Shown: positions 50,603-64,000 of the stretch, one piece after another
Position numbering within the stretch: position 1 is the first letter of the stretch
Layout: every line of letters starts with the position of its first letter
NCBI GenBank assembly: GCA_030686995.1
Contig: CM060687.1
Coordinates: 170,052,090 to 170,116,089 of the forward strand
Source of the DNA: Artemisia argyi
Lineage: Eukaryota > Streptophyta > Magnoliopsida > Asterales > Asteraceae
Reading direction: 5' to 3'
DNA: 64,000 bases
Made by a program: the position numbers and the translations under genes
Notes under the pieces: generated by a model
The model's database searches: none
What the model saw: the letters and a program-made list of their open reading frames with translations, nothing else
What the model was told of the DNA's origin: nothing

Positions 50603-51305
50603 AAGGAGATGATAAAAGCTAAAAAATAGAAGAAAAAGGAGGCTAAGTATGCGGTTAAGAAACAACAAGAAGAAGAAGCCGCAAGAATTGCAGAAGAAAA
50701 TAAACGTAATAAAGAAGAAGAGGAAAAACAGGCTGCTGAAGCTACTTCAAACCAAAAGAAACTAAAAGAAAAAGAAAAGAAACTGTTGAGAAAAGAATGA
50801 ACCTGTTTAAGAGCTCTCTCGACCCATGTTGTGGCAAATAATTTGCTCAATATTACACAAGATGACGTGGAAAATATATGCTTGCCGTTTGATATGTTAC
50901 AGCTACAGACCTTATGTGAGAATATGGAAGGAAAAGGTAAAGATAGTCGAAGTCAATATGAGCTTCTAAAGGAGGCGATTAACTCTCACAATATTGAGAA
51001 AGGTCATGCGATAGACAACAGTAAAAAAAATGGATCTGCAAAACCCAAAGTCAATGGGACTATGTCCACAAGCAATTTTGAAAAGAAACCAAAACCATGG
51101 GGGGAAAGTAGAGATTGAACTATTAAGGAAAGGAACGGCTAATTATCCCAAAGGAACATCTTGGTGATGGGAGGTTATATCATAGTATATTGGCACGGGT
51201 CGGTCTGTCGAGGAAATTCAAAAAGCAACAAAAACTGTTCTTTTTCAAAAACCCGACTCATCTAAAGCGTTTAATATTTTTCTTGATAAGAGAAAACCAA
51301 TATAT
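50603..51305 (+). pseudogene. Zuotin/ZRF1-type DnaJ co-chaperone fragment
   Basis: One frame from 50603 encodes a Lys/Glu-rich charged region (KEAKYAVKKQQEEEAARIAEE, KKLKEKEKKLLRKE), then LSTHVVANNLLNITQDDVENICLPFD and MLQLQTLCENMEGKGKD. It is interrupted by stops (after KAKK and RKE) and ends at 51116-51118. With a small shift it continues as the SANT/Myb segment IELLRKG-ANYPKGTSW, GTGRSVEEI, TKTVLFQKPDSSKAF-FLDKRKP to about 51305, with further stops. This matches the C-terminal half of plant Zuotin/ZRF1 (DnaJ plus SANT, ribosome-associated or chromatin co-chaperone). The J domain is absent. It is a non-functional captured fragment beside a Helitron end. Confidence 0.75.
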
Positions 51306-51978
51306 TATATACGGATGCTGCATTTTGATTGCTAATATTGATGTCCTGGAGATGTTTCGCAATGAGTTTATCGGAGATGCACTGTCTACCTTCTCTTAGA
51401 CACCATCAACTATGTCCAAGAGACCAATTTCTAATTCTTTCAATGCTTGATTATGTAGCGCTGAAGTGATTTTTTTTCTTTCTGTTTTATATGTTTTATA
51501 GGTACTGAGTATTTATTTAAAGGCCACTGATTGTGTGCTCTTTACATACTTCCAGCAGCCATGTTCCTTAGATGACTAATTCCTTTCCTCGCATGTTTCA
51601 AAAAATTACGCAGTTCAAGGTTTTGGTCAGCCGAGTGAAACTAAAAGGCAAGTTTAACTTCCAAGCTCGCATAAATGCTGTCACATGATTGTGTGAATTA
51701 GCTTTCGTGAATCAATTTCGTTCCATTTTAGCAAAAGGCTAAACTAAAAGTTGATTTGTTTGTGTTTGCTGAGCTACTTTCATGCACGCGTATACTATTC
51801 ATTAGTGGTTATTTGAGTGTTTCTATTATTATTCATGAATTTTTAAGATTACCAATATTATGATGTGTTATCATTATTTGATTGTTTTTTTGGTTTCTAT
51901 GATTATAAGTTATTTACAATAGGTTTCTATGATCATATTAAGTAACTTTTGGTTGCTAATTGTTGGTATGTTATTCAG

Positions 51979-52436
51979 GTTGGAAGGTTTGGAATAGCCA
52001 TTTCATCATCTTTATCATTTGTTTCAGTTCAAGCTTCTGTTATGGAAGAGCGTTTCCATGAGTTTTCCTATACTGCGATTGCAATTGTTAAAAGTGGCAG
52101 GATATCAACCGGGTAAGTAAGTATATATGTAATAATGGTATGAAGTATAAACACAAGATACACGTGAATTTATCTGAATGTGTTCACGTGTATTCAGGGA
52201 AGTATATATGTCCTCTTCTTCTAAACTTAATGAATACATTTTTGAAAATTCTATTACAAAACTCCTGCTCTAAAGTGGTCAAGATTTCACAACTGAAGCC
52301 ACAATATTTAAAATTAATACCATAAAACAATGGTACTACAAGAGGTGCTCTACCTGCAACCGAAAAGTTACACAAGATACCTCAGTACCTTAGTGCAGAA
52401 ACCATGGCCCACAACCAATCCCAAATTACAGGTATT
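51979..52436 (+). pseudogene. Captured exons, RPA70-like zinc-finger fragment
   Basis: Exon-like block 51979-52112 (acceptor TTCAG, donor GTAAGT) is open and contains VQASVMEERFHEFSYTAIA; I do not recognise it. The second block, 52331-52436, reads WYYKRCSTCNRKVTQD, a stop, then CRNHGPQPIPNYR. The WYY-C-X2-C...C-X2-H pattern resembles the zinc finger in the C-terminal OB fold of replication protein A 70-kDa subunits, which plant Helitrons commonly carry. Stops and missing surroundings make it non-functional. Confidence 0.5.
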
Positions 52437-52740
52437 AATTGATTCAACTTAGTTGTGTGAAGCTTTCCAAGTGTGTGCTCGAATGCTGTTAGAATTAGCC
52501 CGATGCATTCTCAAGTTAGGTTGTGACTTTGTTCTTCTTTATTCACTGTATGAACTATCTATTTATGAATAAATTAGTACCTTTTGTTATTCTATAATTG
52601 CAAAACTTCATTTATTTTTCATTGTTCTTGCATTCAAAATCTTTCCTTTAAAAAGAATTAATTAACGTAAACTAATACATTTTTAAAAATAATGAAAAAA
52701 CACCGTACTTAAAAAACAAATTTCCGTTAAGTAACACCAT

Positions 52741-52854
52741 CAAAAGTAAAATTATAGGACATGCCCGCCCATCGGGCGGACTTCGAAAACTAGCATATAT
52801 ATCAAAAGTAAAATTATAGGACATGCCCGCCCATCGGGCGGACTTCGAAAACTA

Positions 52855-52864
<10 letters not shown>
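52741..52864 (+). repeat. Tandem duplicate of a Helitron 3' end (62-bp period)
   Basis: Two copies of the unit beginning CAAAAGTAAAATTATAGGAC (52741 and 52803). Each contains hairpin CCGCCC-ATC-GGGCGG and ACTTCGAAAACTAG. CTAG ends are at 52790-52793 and 52852-52855. A short (TA)n run to 52892 follows. Confidence 0.85.
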
Positions 52865-52892
<28 letters not shown>

Positions 52893-52895
<3 letters not shown>

Positions 52896-53592
52896 CCGGT
52901 TTCATTCAGAAGAGTTTTAGATTGAGAAGTTTGAGAAGAGATCATAGCCATTCAATTATTTTTATTTTGATTCATTTTACATAATTAATTATTAGTTGTT
53001 AAGGGTAATATTGTAATTGCATCAATGCACAATTTATTTGATAATGAATGCACCTTTAATTCCCTCTCCAAAATTTGAATTTGACCACATAGTAGGATCG
53101 GAGGTTTCCTTCATCGAATATTATTTTGTTCCTAATTTCAGCCATCTTTGGCCTTTTGTTTCTTAATCCACTATCTGTTTTGATGATTCATATTTTTTTA
53201 CTGTATAAATTCCTAATCTTTTATATAATAAAACAAAACCCTATTGGGAATTTTGCATTTCAAAAAAATCAATTCATACCTGATTTAGTAATAATTTTAT
53301 TTTAAAAAAATATTATTTTCTTATTAGGTAATATTTTATATTTATCCATAACACAAGTAGAAGATAAATACAAAAAATATAGATAAGATATTTAAAAAAA
53401 AGATTATTTATTTTATATTTATCCACAACACAAGTAGAAGATAAATACAAAAAATATAGATTAGATGCAATTAACAATAGGATTAAAATTTTTAAATAAT
53501 TATTTCAAAAAATAAAAAAAAAAACAAAATTTTTAAATAATTATTTCAAAAGATTTAAAAAAAACCCGCGCGTGCGCGGGTATTATAACTAG
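52893..53592 (+). mobile_element. Small Helitron with canonical 3' end
   Basis: The 3' terminus is clear: hairpin CCCGCGC-GT-GCGCGGG (53565-53580), then TATTATAACTAG ending at 53592 and a host T. The 5' end is uncertain, somewhere near the (TA)n tract and TCCGGTTTC at 52894. Inside is a ~70-bp duplication (53325-53395 and 53400-53465, AAGTAGAAGATAAATACAAA) and a repeated TTTTTAAATAATTATTTCAAAA. No coding sequence. Confidence 0.7.
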
Positions 53593-54302
53593 TAAAAACT
53601 AACAAAAGATCGTAATGGCAAAAGTTTAGAATTTATATTTATGTATCATGTTATTTGACTAAGAATTGTTATTTATAACAAAAAAAAACATATCGTTCAG
53701 TAGCTAAGAATATGTTTAACTTTAAGTGTCTAATTTATTATTTCCTTCCTTTCAACACCTAAATATATTAATCATGTGTTTGCAATATGAATCATGTTTA
53801 TTTTTATCACTAAATGTGCTAGTTCATCATTCTAAGTATATGAATCATAACTTTTTTTTTATTTAAGTGTTCGATATATGAATCATTAACTCATAGATTT
53901 AACATTGAAACATGTGAATCATGGTTTAGATGTGGTAAATTTTTATGAATAAATAAAACCTGAATCATTGCGTTTTGTTGAGTTTTGAATCATTGCAATT
54001 ACTTATGAATTATTGGTTTTTGAATTATAGCAATTGCATACTAAAGCTTCGTATTTTTTATCGTTGTAATCGATTTTTGAATCATATCATAAATACCTAA
54101 TCATTACGTTTTGATATGTTTTGAATCATTGCAACTACATATGAATTGTCGGTTTTTGAGTCATTGCAACTACTTACTAAAACATCGTATTTTTGGATCG
54201 TTTCAATCGATCTTTGAATCATATGATAAGTTCGTTATGGGATGCGTGTTATGCTAGACTAACCATTGTCATTATCACATTAATGTATATCCGAGTGGGA
54301 GC
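53593..54302. other. AT-rich spacer with ~140-bp tandem duplication
   Basis: No gene recognised. Bases about 53955-54094 and 54095-54233 are diverged tandem copies containing TTTTGAATCATTGCAA, TATGAATT.T.GGTTTTTGA and ATCG.TTTTTGAATCATAT words. GAATCAT is dispersed through the whole stretch. Confidence 0.6.
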
Positions 54303-55052
54303 TGTTAAATGTAACGGATAAAAAATTAATGTATATGTCCGGACTCAAACACGAGACTTCGGGATTGCACACTTTACGTATGAGTTTCAATTAATTAATA
54401 ATTATTGTTTTAGTGACGAATAATTATTAAATTCACGAAATGAGCACTTAACGGTACCTAACGACCGTTAGACGAAAGATTAAGGACTAAAGATGAAAAA
54501 GTGGACAAGAAGGATCTAGAACCCCCTCTTAGCTAGGCTCTATGATCGGCCGACCCACCCTTTGGGGGTAGGGTTTGATTTCTTTTGCTCCAAATTTTGG
54601 GATAGTATAAATACATGGCATCATGTATTCATTCCTCTCATCCCTTGGTTCATTAGCAAGCCAATTCACTTCTTCATCTCCTTTCACTTGAGCTATAGGC
54701 GATCCACAAGGATCAATTAAGGCTCAACTAGTAGTGCTTGCTCGTGAATTAAGAACCTATCTTTTCTTATTGAAACACTAATAGTACGTGTGTTCGAGAA
54801 CGAAGTGTTAGCATACTTTTGCTAACGTTGTGATTGCCCATTCGACTATCCTTTAGTCGATCCACATTAAACCCTAATTAGGGTTTATAAGTTCTTGTTC
54901 AATTGATTTCTTGTTCTTACTAGAAATCACAAAAGAGGTACGCATTCATTTATATTCGGTTAATTTTAATTACATGTATTTTATCTATTTCCGCTGCGTG
55001 CTTTGTGATGTTTATGTGTTTATATTATTGTTATGATTCACATATTCCAACA
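54303..55052 (+). repeat. Solitary LTR-like sequence
   Basis: Starts TGTTAAATGTAACGG and ends ATATTCCAACA. It includes a TATA box (AGTATAAATAC, about 54605-54615) and a typical short leader, as in plant Copia LTRs. No interior or second LTR is present. Flanking five bases (GGAGC and CTTGA) do not match, so one side has been rearranged. Its right end directly abuts the Pumilio fragment of copy 3. Confidence 0.6.
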
Positions 55053-55548
55053 CTTGAATCACCTTCCTTTGCATCTACTTTATGGGAGAAAGCTTCAAAG
55101 GGAAGTGTAAGACATGGTCCCGAGGTCACAGGTAACTTAACCATATTTATTTTTCTGAGAGCCTTTATATTTTTTTCTCTTTCTGGTGTATCGTAATGGC
55201 CCATTCCACCGGTTATAATTGAAAAAAAAAGTCAAAAAGATTTGTGATCAATGAAAAGTAATCATGTTTTAAGTTTGTTATTCAAACAAATGTGTTTACT
55301 TTTCTATCTGACCCACACACTAATTGTTGACCCATTACCCAGACCTACCTTGTCTTCACCTATAAGGAGAGCCATAATATTTAAACTGATTAGTGGTGCA
55401 AAACTGGTTTACAGTGCCAAGGGTATGCGCATACATGGAAACCACGGATCCTAAGGTGCTTAAGTTTGCAAAGAGAGAATTGCAGCCTTCACTGAAAGAA
55501 GGTGCACTCAAGTTACCCGAGCATAATCAACCAAAAAAATCTGGCTAA
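55053..55548 (+). pseudogene. Pumilio-24/PUF6-like 3' exons, copy 3
   Basis: Plus strand, convergent to SRLK3, and the mirror of 26680-27130. The first block reads LESPSFASTLWEKA. One base is then missing, and the original frame resumes as KCKTWSRGH before a GTAAC donor at about 55131. The last exon, after a CAG acceptor near 55413, has lost two bases (AAG GG instead of AAAGTAG), so the tail (ETTDPKVLKFAKRELQPSLK..LPEHNQPKKSG) is out of frame. The stop corresponding to copy 2 is at about 55546-55548. The 5' part is cut by the LTR at 55052. Confidence 0.65.
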
Positions 55549-56341
55549 ACAACCAAGCAAGATGAGTCCAGAACTAGGCGTGTATTGCGGTTTTACTTGC
55601 TTCACAGAATTATGCTCTGAACTATATGCCATAAGAAGATGGGTAGTTTAAGTTTGTAAACAACATGTTTAAGCGATAATTTGCATGTCAAAGTTTTGTT
55701 TTTTCTTGATCATTATTTCGATATGACCTTATTCCATGCATGTACTCAACATTAAACTCTATACATGGTTTTTGTAGACAAGTTACCTCGCTCCGGTGGG
55801 ATTGGGCATTGTTGTTGTTGTAGTTACGGAATAGTAACTGTCTTCTATCATAATTTTTTTTGAAAAACGTTTTTGATTGTTCGAAACTTAGAAGTAGACA
55901 CTTATTTCAGGATAAATGAAAAGCGAAAGGTTGACATCTAATCTGAAATGAAATTACATTTAATTGTGAATCTTTTCCCTGACATTGTAGCATTAGTTGT
56001 TTCTTATTTTTGTTAGTTCCATTCAATTACTAATACTGTATGAGATTTAGGAGTCCATGTTTATTATCCTCTTAAGTAACATGTTTGACGCCCCATTAAT
56101 TACAAATTTTGACTATGTCCCTACGTCCTGCATAATTCTTTGAATAAATGTCACATTATCCCACTATAAAAGAGCTAGGTAAATTTAAAGTAACTCTGAT
56201 TTATTACTATATATGATTATATAGAAATTTAATCTTATGTCGTATGTAAAAGTTTATAATGGACATATATATAAGCTTGTACATGAAGATAAGAAGTAAA
56301 GGATCGCAAACACATTATAATGGAAGTATCATAAGTGCTTT
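55549..56341. other. 3' flank of SRLK3
   Basis: Inverse match of 25839-26679 with many indels. No conserved open frame. It includes the probable 3' UTR and polyadenylation region of SRLK3 near 56220-56341. Confidence 0.6.
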
Positions 56342-59581
<3,240 letters not shown>

Positions 59582-60202
59582 TTTTTTAATCTAATCTCTA
59601 GAATGGAATCAAAGTCTTATTATCACCTACCGTATGTTGGGGTCAACAAGTCTTCTTTCTAATGCCACAAAGCTGAGGTTATCGTGGCTGGTTCAATAGC
59701 CACATGCATGACAAGTTGCCAAAGTAATTAATACCAGACAAACAACATCATACAGTTTAAGTGAGATAATTTGTACGTTATGCTTCAACTGTTTCAAAAC
59801 TCACCAAACTTATCTTAAAATCCCAACAGTTTATACTATGTAATTAGCTTTCAATTAATATCCACAATAGGTAAATCAATGGATGAACTATATGCGAACC
59901 ATATATAGTCAATTATATGTATATATCATTAGCCGAGGGACTATTAAAATATTCACTCGGGCTTCCCAAGACATTGTCGTATAACTCTTGATAGTTGGCC
60001 CAAAAACAGACTAAATTCTACTACCTGCGCCATTTGATATCTTCGGTCTAAGAAAACGTGACTTTCATTTTGGATAAGATCCGGTATTCTTACCTTAACT
60101 TCCACCGCCTCCCTCATTTTACATAACCAAATCCCAAAAGTTTAGCAAGGTTATCATTAAACGTTTGTAAGTTTATTAACCTTACATCATATTCTATCTA
60201 TA
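59582..60202 (-). promoter_or_regulatory. 5' flank of SRLK3
   Basis: Mirror of the SRLK2 flank: the A/T run before the ATG, a W-box-like TTGACC (GGTCAA at 59641-59646), the TTACTTTGGCAACTTGTCATG word, and the uninterrupted TATTAAT site where SRLK1 carries the Copia. Similarity continues across the small insertion at 60203-60460 to about 60500. Confidence 0.55.
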
Positions 60203-60460
60203 TCTATACTATATTATAATGCATTTGAAACTATTATATAATTAGAAAAGCTTAAAATTCAGATTTTTTTCTTGCTTATTATGAAAAGATCTCAAAATTA
60301 ATTTGTTAGGAAGCGGTTGGTTGTTAAAACTAAAATTATTTGGCTTAACCATCTCTAATATCTCTACTTATAAAGCATGAAGACAACTAAATGTGTAACC
60401 AAATAACGCAAAATATAATCACACATTACCCGCCGCCGCATTGCGCGGGTACCCGTATAG
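60203..60460 (+). mobile_element. 258-bp Helitron-like insertion in SRLK3 promoter
   Basis: Begins A|TCTATACTATATTATAATGC, a standard plant Helitron 5' start. It ends with a CCGCCGC..GCGCGGG hairpin-like segment and ACCCGTATAG|T, close to but not exactly CTAG|T. SRLK2's flank has the uninterrupted site (near 22065-22080). No coding sequence. No target duplication is expected for this class. Confidence 0.7.
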
Positions 60461-61039
60461 TGTTTTTTGAAGGATTATAATTTTTGCGCAAGTGTATCAT
60501 TTTGTTGTATTTAGTGATTGATTTCAATGTGGATGTTGATTGATAGTTTGAAGAAGTGTGGAGAGGTGGGACAGCTCCTAGAAGAGTATTTGTTTGGGCT
60601 TCAACAGTGTCTGTCACACGTGCACAAATTAATAAATTAAATTTTGATTTGGCTTTATTTTTTGAGTCGGGTCGGTTCGGGGTTTTTTAATGGTTTTTAG
60701 TTTTTTACATCTATCTGTTTTTTTACCGTTCTCCTTGTCTTACTTAATTTTTATAACTGGTTTTTACATCTATTTGTTTTTTTGACCGTTCTCTTTGTCT
60801 TATTTATTTTTTATTTTTTTAACTTTGATTTAGTTGATTGATTTGGATCACTTTAGATTTTTTGTCACAAAATCTTACATTTGGTTCAACAGATAGTCAT
60901 TTTGGTACACGAACCAATATATGCTACTAAATGTAAAATTATAAAAATGAAAAAATAGTAATCTAAGAGTCTAAGACTAATGCTAGTGGTGACTACTTTC
61001 TCACCCAAGCAACCCCGCACCAGGTCAGCGCCACCTCAG
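60461..61039. other. Intergenic, end of SRLK similarity
   Basis: The first ~35 bp still match the SRLK2 flank (TTTTTTGAAGGATTATAATT). Beyond that I see T-rich repeats (TTTTTACATCTAT..GTTTTTTT twice, 60700-60790) and no gene. A frame near 60520-60640 (LIDSLKKCGEVGQLLEEY) is too short to name. Confidence 0.5.
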
Positions 61040-62286
61040 TTTTCTATCTTCACAACTACACCCCAACCATAACTAGCTTGTTTTGACCACAAGCTTACAC
61101 CAAGTTTACACCAAGTTTGTTTCTATCTTCACAACACACTCCTTCAGGCGGAGCAATCCGTACACAAGCTTACACCAAGTTTAACAACACTAAGCGGAAT
61201 GTAGAGTTCTATTCCTAGCTATAACCAATCTACACCAAAGCCCACGTGGCTACACGAAAAAGCATTCTTATCCCTATTGGATCAACAGACAATCCAAGTC
61301 TTCACACGAACGAGCACCCCGTTCACTTGAACCTTCACCCGATTCAAGGCTTCATACACGGACTTCACTAAGACCTAATCTTTGCACTAGAACTCCACTA
61401 AGTTCTAGCCTTCACACCATAACACACAACTATTACAAAGTCTAATCTAGATACAACACTTCTTGGACTATCACCTTTGTCCAAGTTCACCCTAACATAT
61501 CTAGTCATGACTCATACACAAGTCGGATTCACAATATTACAATATTTACAAATGAGAGAGTTGGAGGAAGGATAGAATCGTAACACTTGTTACGTTTGTG
61601 TGTGGACTGATTAACACATCGATTCTTGATGACTTTGAGTGTTCTTCTCTTGCACTTTGATGTAGAGGATACGAGAATCACTTATAAACACATACCGACA
61701 TGTTATAGTGACCAAAGAAGAAGAAAGAAAGAAACAGAAAGTTTTTGTGCAAAGAGGCTTAGTTTTTTGAAAGGGAATAGTTCTGTATTTATTGGCGCTA
61801 GGAGAGGAGTGGGTAGTCCCTTAAATATGTGACGGTCCTTTATCACTAAGGGACCGTCAGTTGATTTAAACGACCGTCCCGCCAGACGCTCATCTTTTTG
61901 TCCTGACATGGTGAAAGTTTATCTGGTGAAAACTTTACTATTTAGGGCGGGAAATATGGCTGTTACAACATTTGAATTTGAATTTATTTTTTTAATAAAA
62001 CATTTCTTTTGAAAACATAAAAATACTTTTGTGAAAATGTTTTTTCATACATAAAAATGTAAGGTTTTGTAAAAATAAACTCTTTGATCACTTTACTAGT
62101 ATAGGTATATAGTTTATTCATACCTGAAGTGATGTTGTAGACAATACGTTAAGTAAACAAGTTATCTCGATCAAAAATTTATTAACCGTAAGTTTACGTA
62201 TCGTATTTTTATATTCTGTGATTATCAAAACATGTAGAGACTGAATAATTCAAATAAAGTTTTTGACATTATCTATATTAACAATC
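61040..62286 (-). repeat. Inverted LTR related to the gag-only Copia-like element
   Basis: In sense (minus) it starts TGTTAATATAGATAATG right after a purine tract AAAAAGGGGGAGAT (62287-62300). That makes it a 3' LTR. Layout matches 38376-39641: an array of GGACCGTC words (61830-61885), CAATAAATAC near the start site, then a leader with ACTTTCTG. The left end is truncated or too diverged to fix. Internal sequence of the element should lie to the right. Confidence 0.65.
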
Positions 62287-62300
62287 TCCCCCTTTTTGAT

Positions 62301-63202
62301 GATTACAAAATAGAAACTCATGTTAGGTAAATTTACGTATTTATAAAATTTTAGATGAGTTTTCGTTCACTTCTCTCCCCTTTTGTAGAATCAAAAAGGC
62401 TTCGTCGAAGAGTATTATGAAAGAAGTCGACGGTATATATAAGCTCCACCGTGCTTAGTGCTCCACCTAGATGAGGGCACCGGAGAATCGAGCTATGGTG
62501 TGGTGCTACAAAAACAAGTTAGAAGACAAAGCACATACACATATATAGAAGAATATAGAGGATTGAGAAGAGAAATAGAAGGATATGATTGATTAGAAAG
62601 AAAGGATGTGAAATCAGAAGAAGCAGGGCATGTAAAAATCAAGTTTTAAGCACAACTAGGGACGGTCCCATAAACATGTGGATGGTCCTTTATCAATGAG
62701 GGACCGCCACTTTGATAGGGGACCGCCGCCAGAAGGCGTTATATATTGAGAGGTGTGTTATGAGTTAAGTGTTTTACCATTTTTAAAGTTGGTTAACATG
62801 AGATTTTAGAGACAACCATTATAAACAACACAACATAATATCATAGCAATACATTCATTCATTTATAAGAAGACATCATGCATCAGATAGATTCATCATA
62901 CAATCATCACATAGTCATCATAGATTCTTAAGTCATACAACACATAAAACCATTACAAGAAAATCCTAACTTCCTAGAGCATGCTTGGACCAAAAGATAG
63001 TCTTCTCGATTATTTAACTAAACATATAGAGATGTTTAGTTTGAAGGTGGATGATAAGAAGGTGGAGCCGAAGGTAGCATGGAAGCAAGAGGAGTTGGAT
63101 GTATGATGGGTTGAGGAAGGAGATACTAAAGGTGACCAAACATGGTATGAAGTTCATCTCTTAGAGATGAGATGATATGAAAGTTGTGAAAGCAACATGC
63201 AT
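62301..63202 (-). other. Non-coding remains of the inverted Copia-like element
   Basis: No open frame of note. A second cluster of GGGACGGTCC / GGGACCGCC words lies at 62649-62727. The region probably is the 3' untranslated interior of the element whose LTR is 61040-62286, ending where the next LTR starts at 63203. Confidence 0.4.
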
Positions 63203-64000
63203 GATGAAACGAAAAGTCTACCACTTTTAGGGGGTCATTTAAGCCCTAATTCGAGATTATTTGATCAAATATTGCCCTAAATCGTTCCTTTTGTCATTTA
63301 AGGTACTTTTGTAGAGAAATCTGGAAAAGGAAACATTTTGGACGTTTTTGGAGCATAAAAGTGAAGAAAACGACAAAGTCTCAAAATCATTGCTGGGAAC
63401 AGTACCTGACGGCATCAAGGCTCTACAAGTGACGGCGTCAAGCTTGGCAAAAGAGGTGGATATGGAAAATACACATGACGGCCCAGAACTATTTCAAGGC
63501 AATTTGAACTGACGGCGTCACCAAGGCCGTCAGGGTCAGATTACACGTGATGGCCCAGAGTAAGTTTACACATGACGGTGTTAGGGTTGAACCTGACGAC
63601 GTCAGAAGCCATAGAGTGATGACGTCAGAACGACAAAGAAATCTTAATAAAACCGTCACAAGATGATCGAGACAATCACAACTTGCGCGTGGAGTAGCTG
63701 ACACTGTTTTGGCCATAACTTTTGCATACCAACTCGGATTTGAGCGATTCAAAAAAGGAAACGATCGGGACGAAAAAATCTTCGATTTAGTGAAAAAATG
63801 GTCGTGACGCCATCACTTGTTAAAGCTGACACCGTCAGATTGGGCCGACAGAAACATTGCCTATAAATACAACATTATAACTTCATTATTTTTAAGCCCT
63901 AAACCCTAAGGTCGATTCCTGGGTTTAGGTAGGTGTTTCCAGAAACTTAGAGGGTTTCAATTACTCCATAAACATCTTGTAATGGTTTGTTGATTCTATC
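63203..64000 (+). repeat. Partial LTR related to the gag-only Gypsy, runs off window
   Basis: Starts TGATGAAACGAAAAG and follows the sense strand of the LTRs at 43042/48704: TTTTAGGGGGTCATTTAAG, GATCAAATATTGCCCTAAAT and GGACGTTTTTGGAGCATAAA. Then comes a diverged array of GACGGCGTCA-like words (63404-63840), more copies and more decay than in the other two LTRs. A TATA-like CTATAAATAC is at 63861. The right end lies outside. Confidence 0.75.

Larger units (their letters stand above)
42199..52855 (+). mobile_element. Candidate Helitron carrying gene fragments, split by Gypsy
   Basis: The right end is well supported: a CCGCCC-ATC-GGGCGG hairpin followed 10 bases later by CTAG at 52790-52793, with a second copy ending at 52855. 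The left end is inferred from A|TCTATATATA at 42198-42208, a common Helitron 5' start, but it merges with a (TA)n tract and is uncertain. Without the Gypsy element (43042-50116 plus one GGCTG) the unit is about 3.6 kb. It carries a Zuotin/ZRF1-like fragment and an RPA-like exon. Helitrons often carry RPA genes and captured exons. No Rep/helicase is seen. Confidence 0.45.

Noticed and set aside
50563..50850. 95-codon Ser/Phe-rich frame on the minus strand
   Set aside because: Antisense of the charged Lys/Glu region of the Zuotin fragment.
54303..55052. Intact solo LTR with target duplication
   Set aside because: LTR ends are convincing but flanking five-base words differ, so I list it only as an LTR-like sequence.
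60426..60617. 63-codon minus-strand frame upstream of SRLK3
   Set aside because: It starts in unique flank and runs through the Helitron-like end; no domain and no paralogue.

Overview
This is plant nuclear DNA, very probably from the daisy family (Asteraceae), with Anthemideae (Artemisia, Tanacetum, Chrysanthemum type) my best guess. The evidence is spliced genes with GT-AG introns, a G-type lectin S-receptor-like kinase (SRLK) family, long nested LTR retrotransposons, Helitron termini, and gag and zinc-knuckle proteins of kinds I associate with composite genomes. The organism is an inference, not something the sequence proves.

Only two host genes look intact: SRLK2 at 22652-25838 (+, 7 exons, 833 aa) and SRLK3 at 56342-59581 (-, 7 exons, 831 aa). 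They are facing paralogues, about 5 kb per arm, with about 28 kb of nested transposons between them. A third copy, SRLK1 at 6095-9552 (+), is a wreck: lost start codon, three nonsense codons, a hAT insertion in the kinase exon, an LTR element inserted at the next exon, and the rest deleted. A short inverted piece of the same 5' flank at 1259-1324 hints at a fourth copy. Each of the three copies is followed, in convergent orientation, by broken 3' exons of a Pumilio-24/PUF6-like gene, so the duplicated unit was larger than the kinase.

Layout: 1-1324 intergenic with a MITE-like piece; 1328-3437 PIF/Harbinger element carrying a frameshifted Myb/SANT ORF1; 3555-5816 rearranged Copia with an inverted LTR (5-bp TSD); 6095-9552 SRLK1; 9553-20214 non-autonomous element with 3.87-kb LTRs and one acidic zinc-knuckle ORF; 20215-20406 Pumilio relic; 20877-21551 solo LTR (5-bp TSD); 22652-25838 SRLK2; 26680-27310 Pumilio relic; 27439-38375 degraded Copia on the minus strand, hit by a hAT MITE and by a 7.4-kb element with 3.35-kb LTRs (30806-38215, 5-bp TSD); 38376-42198 gag-only Copia-like element; 42199-52855 probable Helitron with Zuotin- and RPA-like fragments, split by a gag-only Gypsy element (43042-50116, 5-bp TSD); 52893-53592 second Helitron; 54303-55052 LTR; 55053-55548 Pumilio relic; 56342-59581 SRLK3; 60203-60460 small Helitron-like insertion in the SRLK3 promoter; 61040-62286 inverted LTR; 63203-64000 an LTR running off the window.

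No gene network or operon is present. The biology is tandem/inverted expansion of a receptor-kinase locus followed by transposon invasion. The most unusual signals are a covarying hairpin beside purine tracts in two non-autonomous LTR families, an array of TGACGCCGTCA palindromes in one LTR family, and three families that keep only gag or an unknown ORF, or nothing, between their LTRs.
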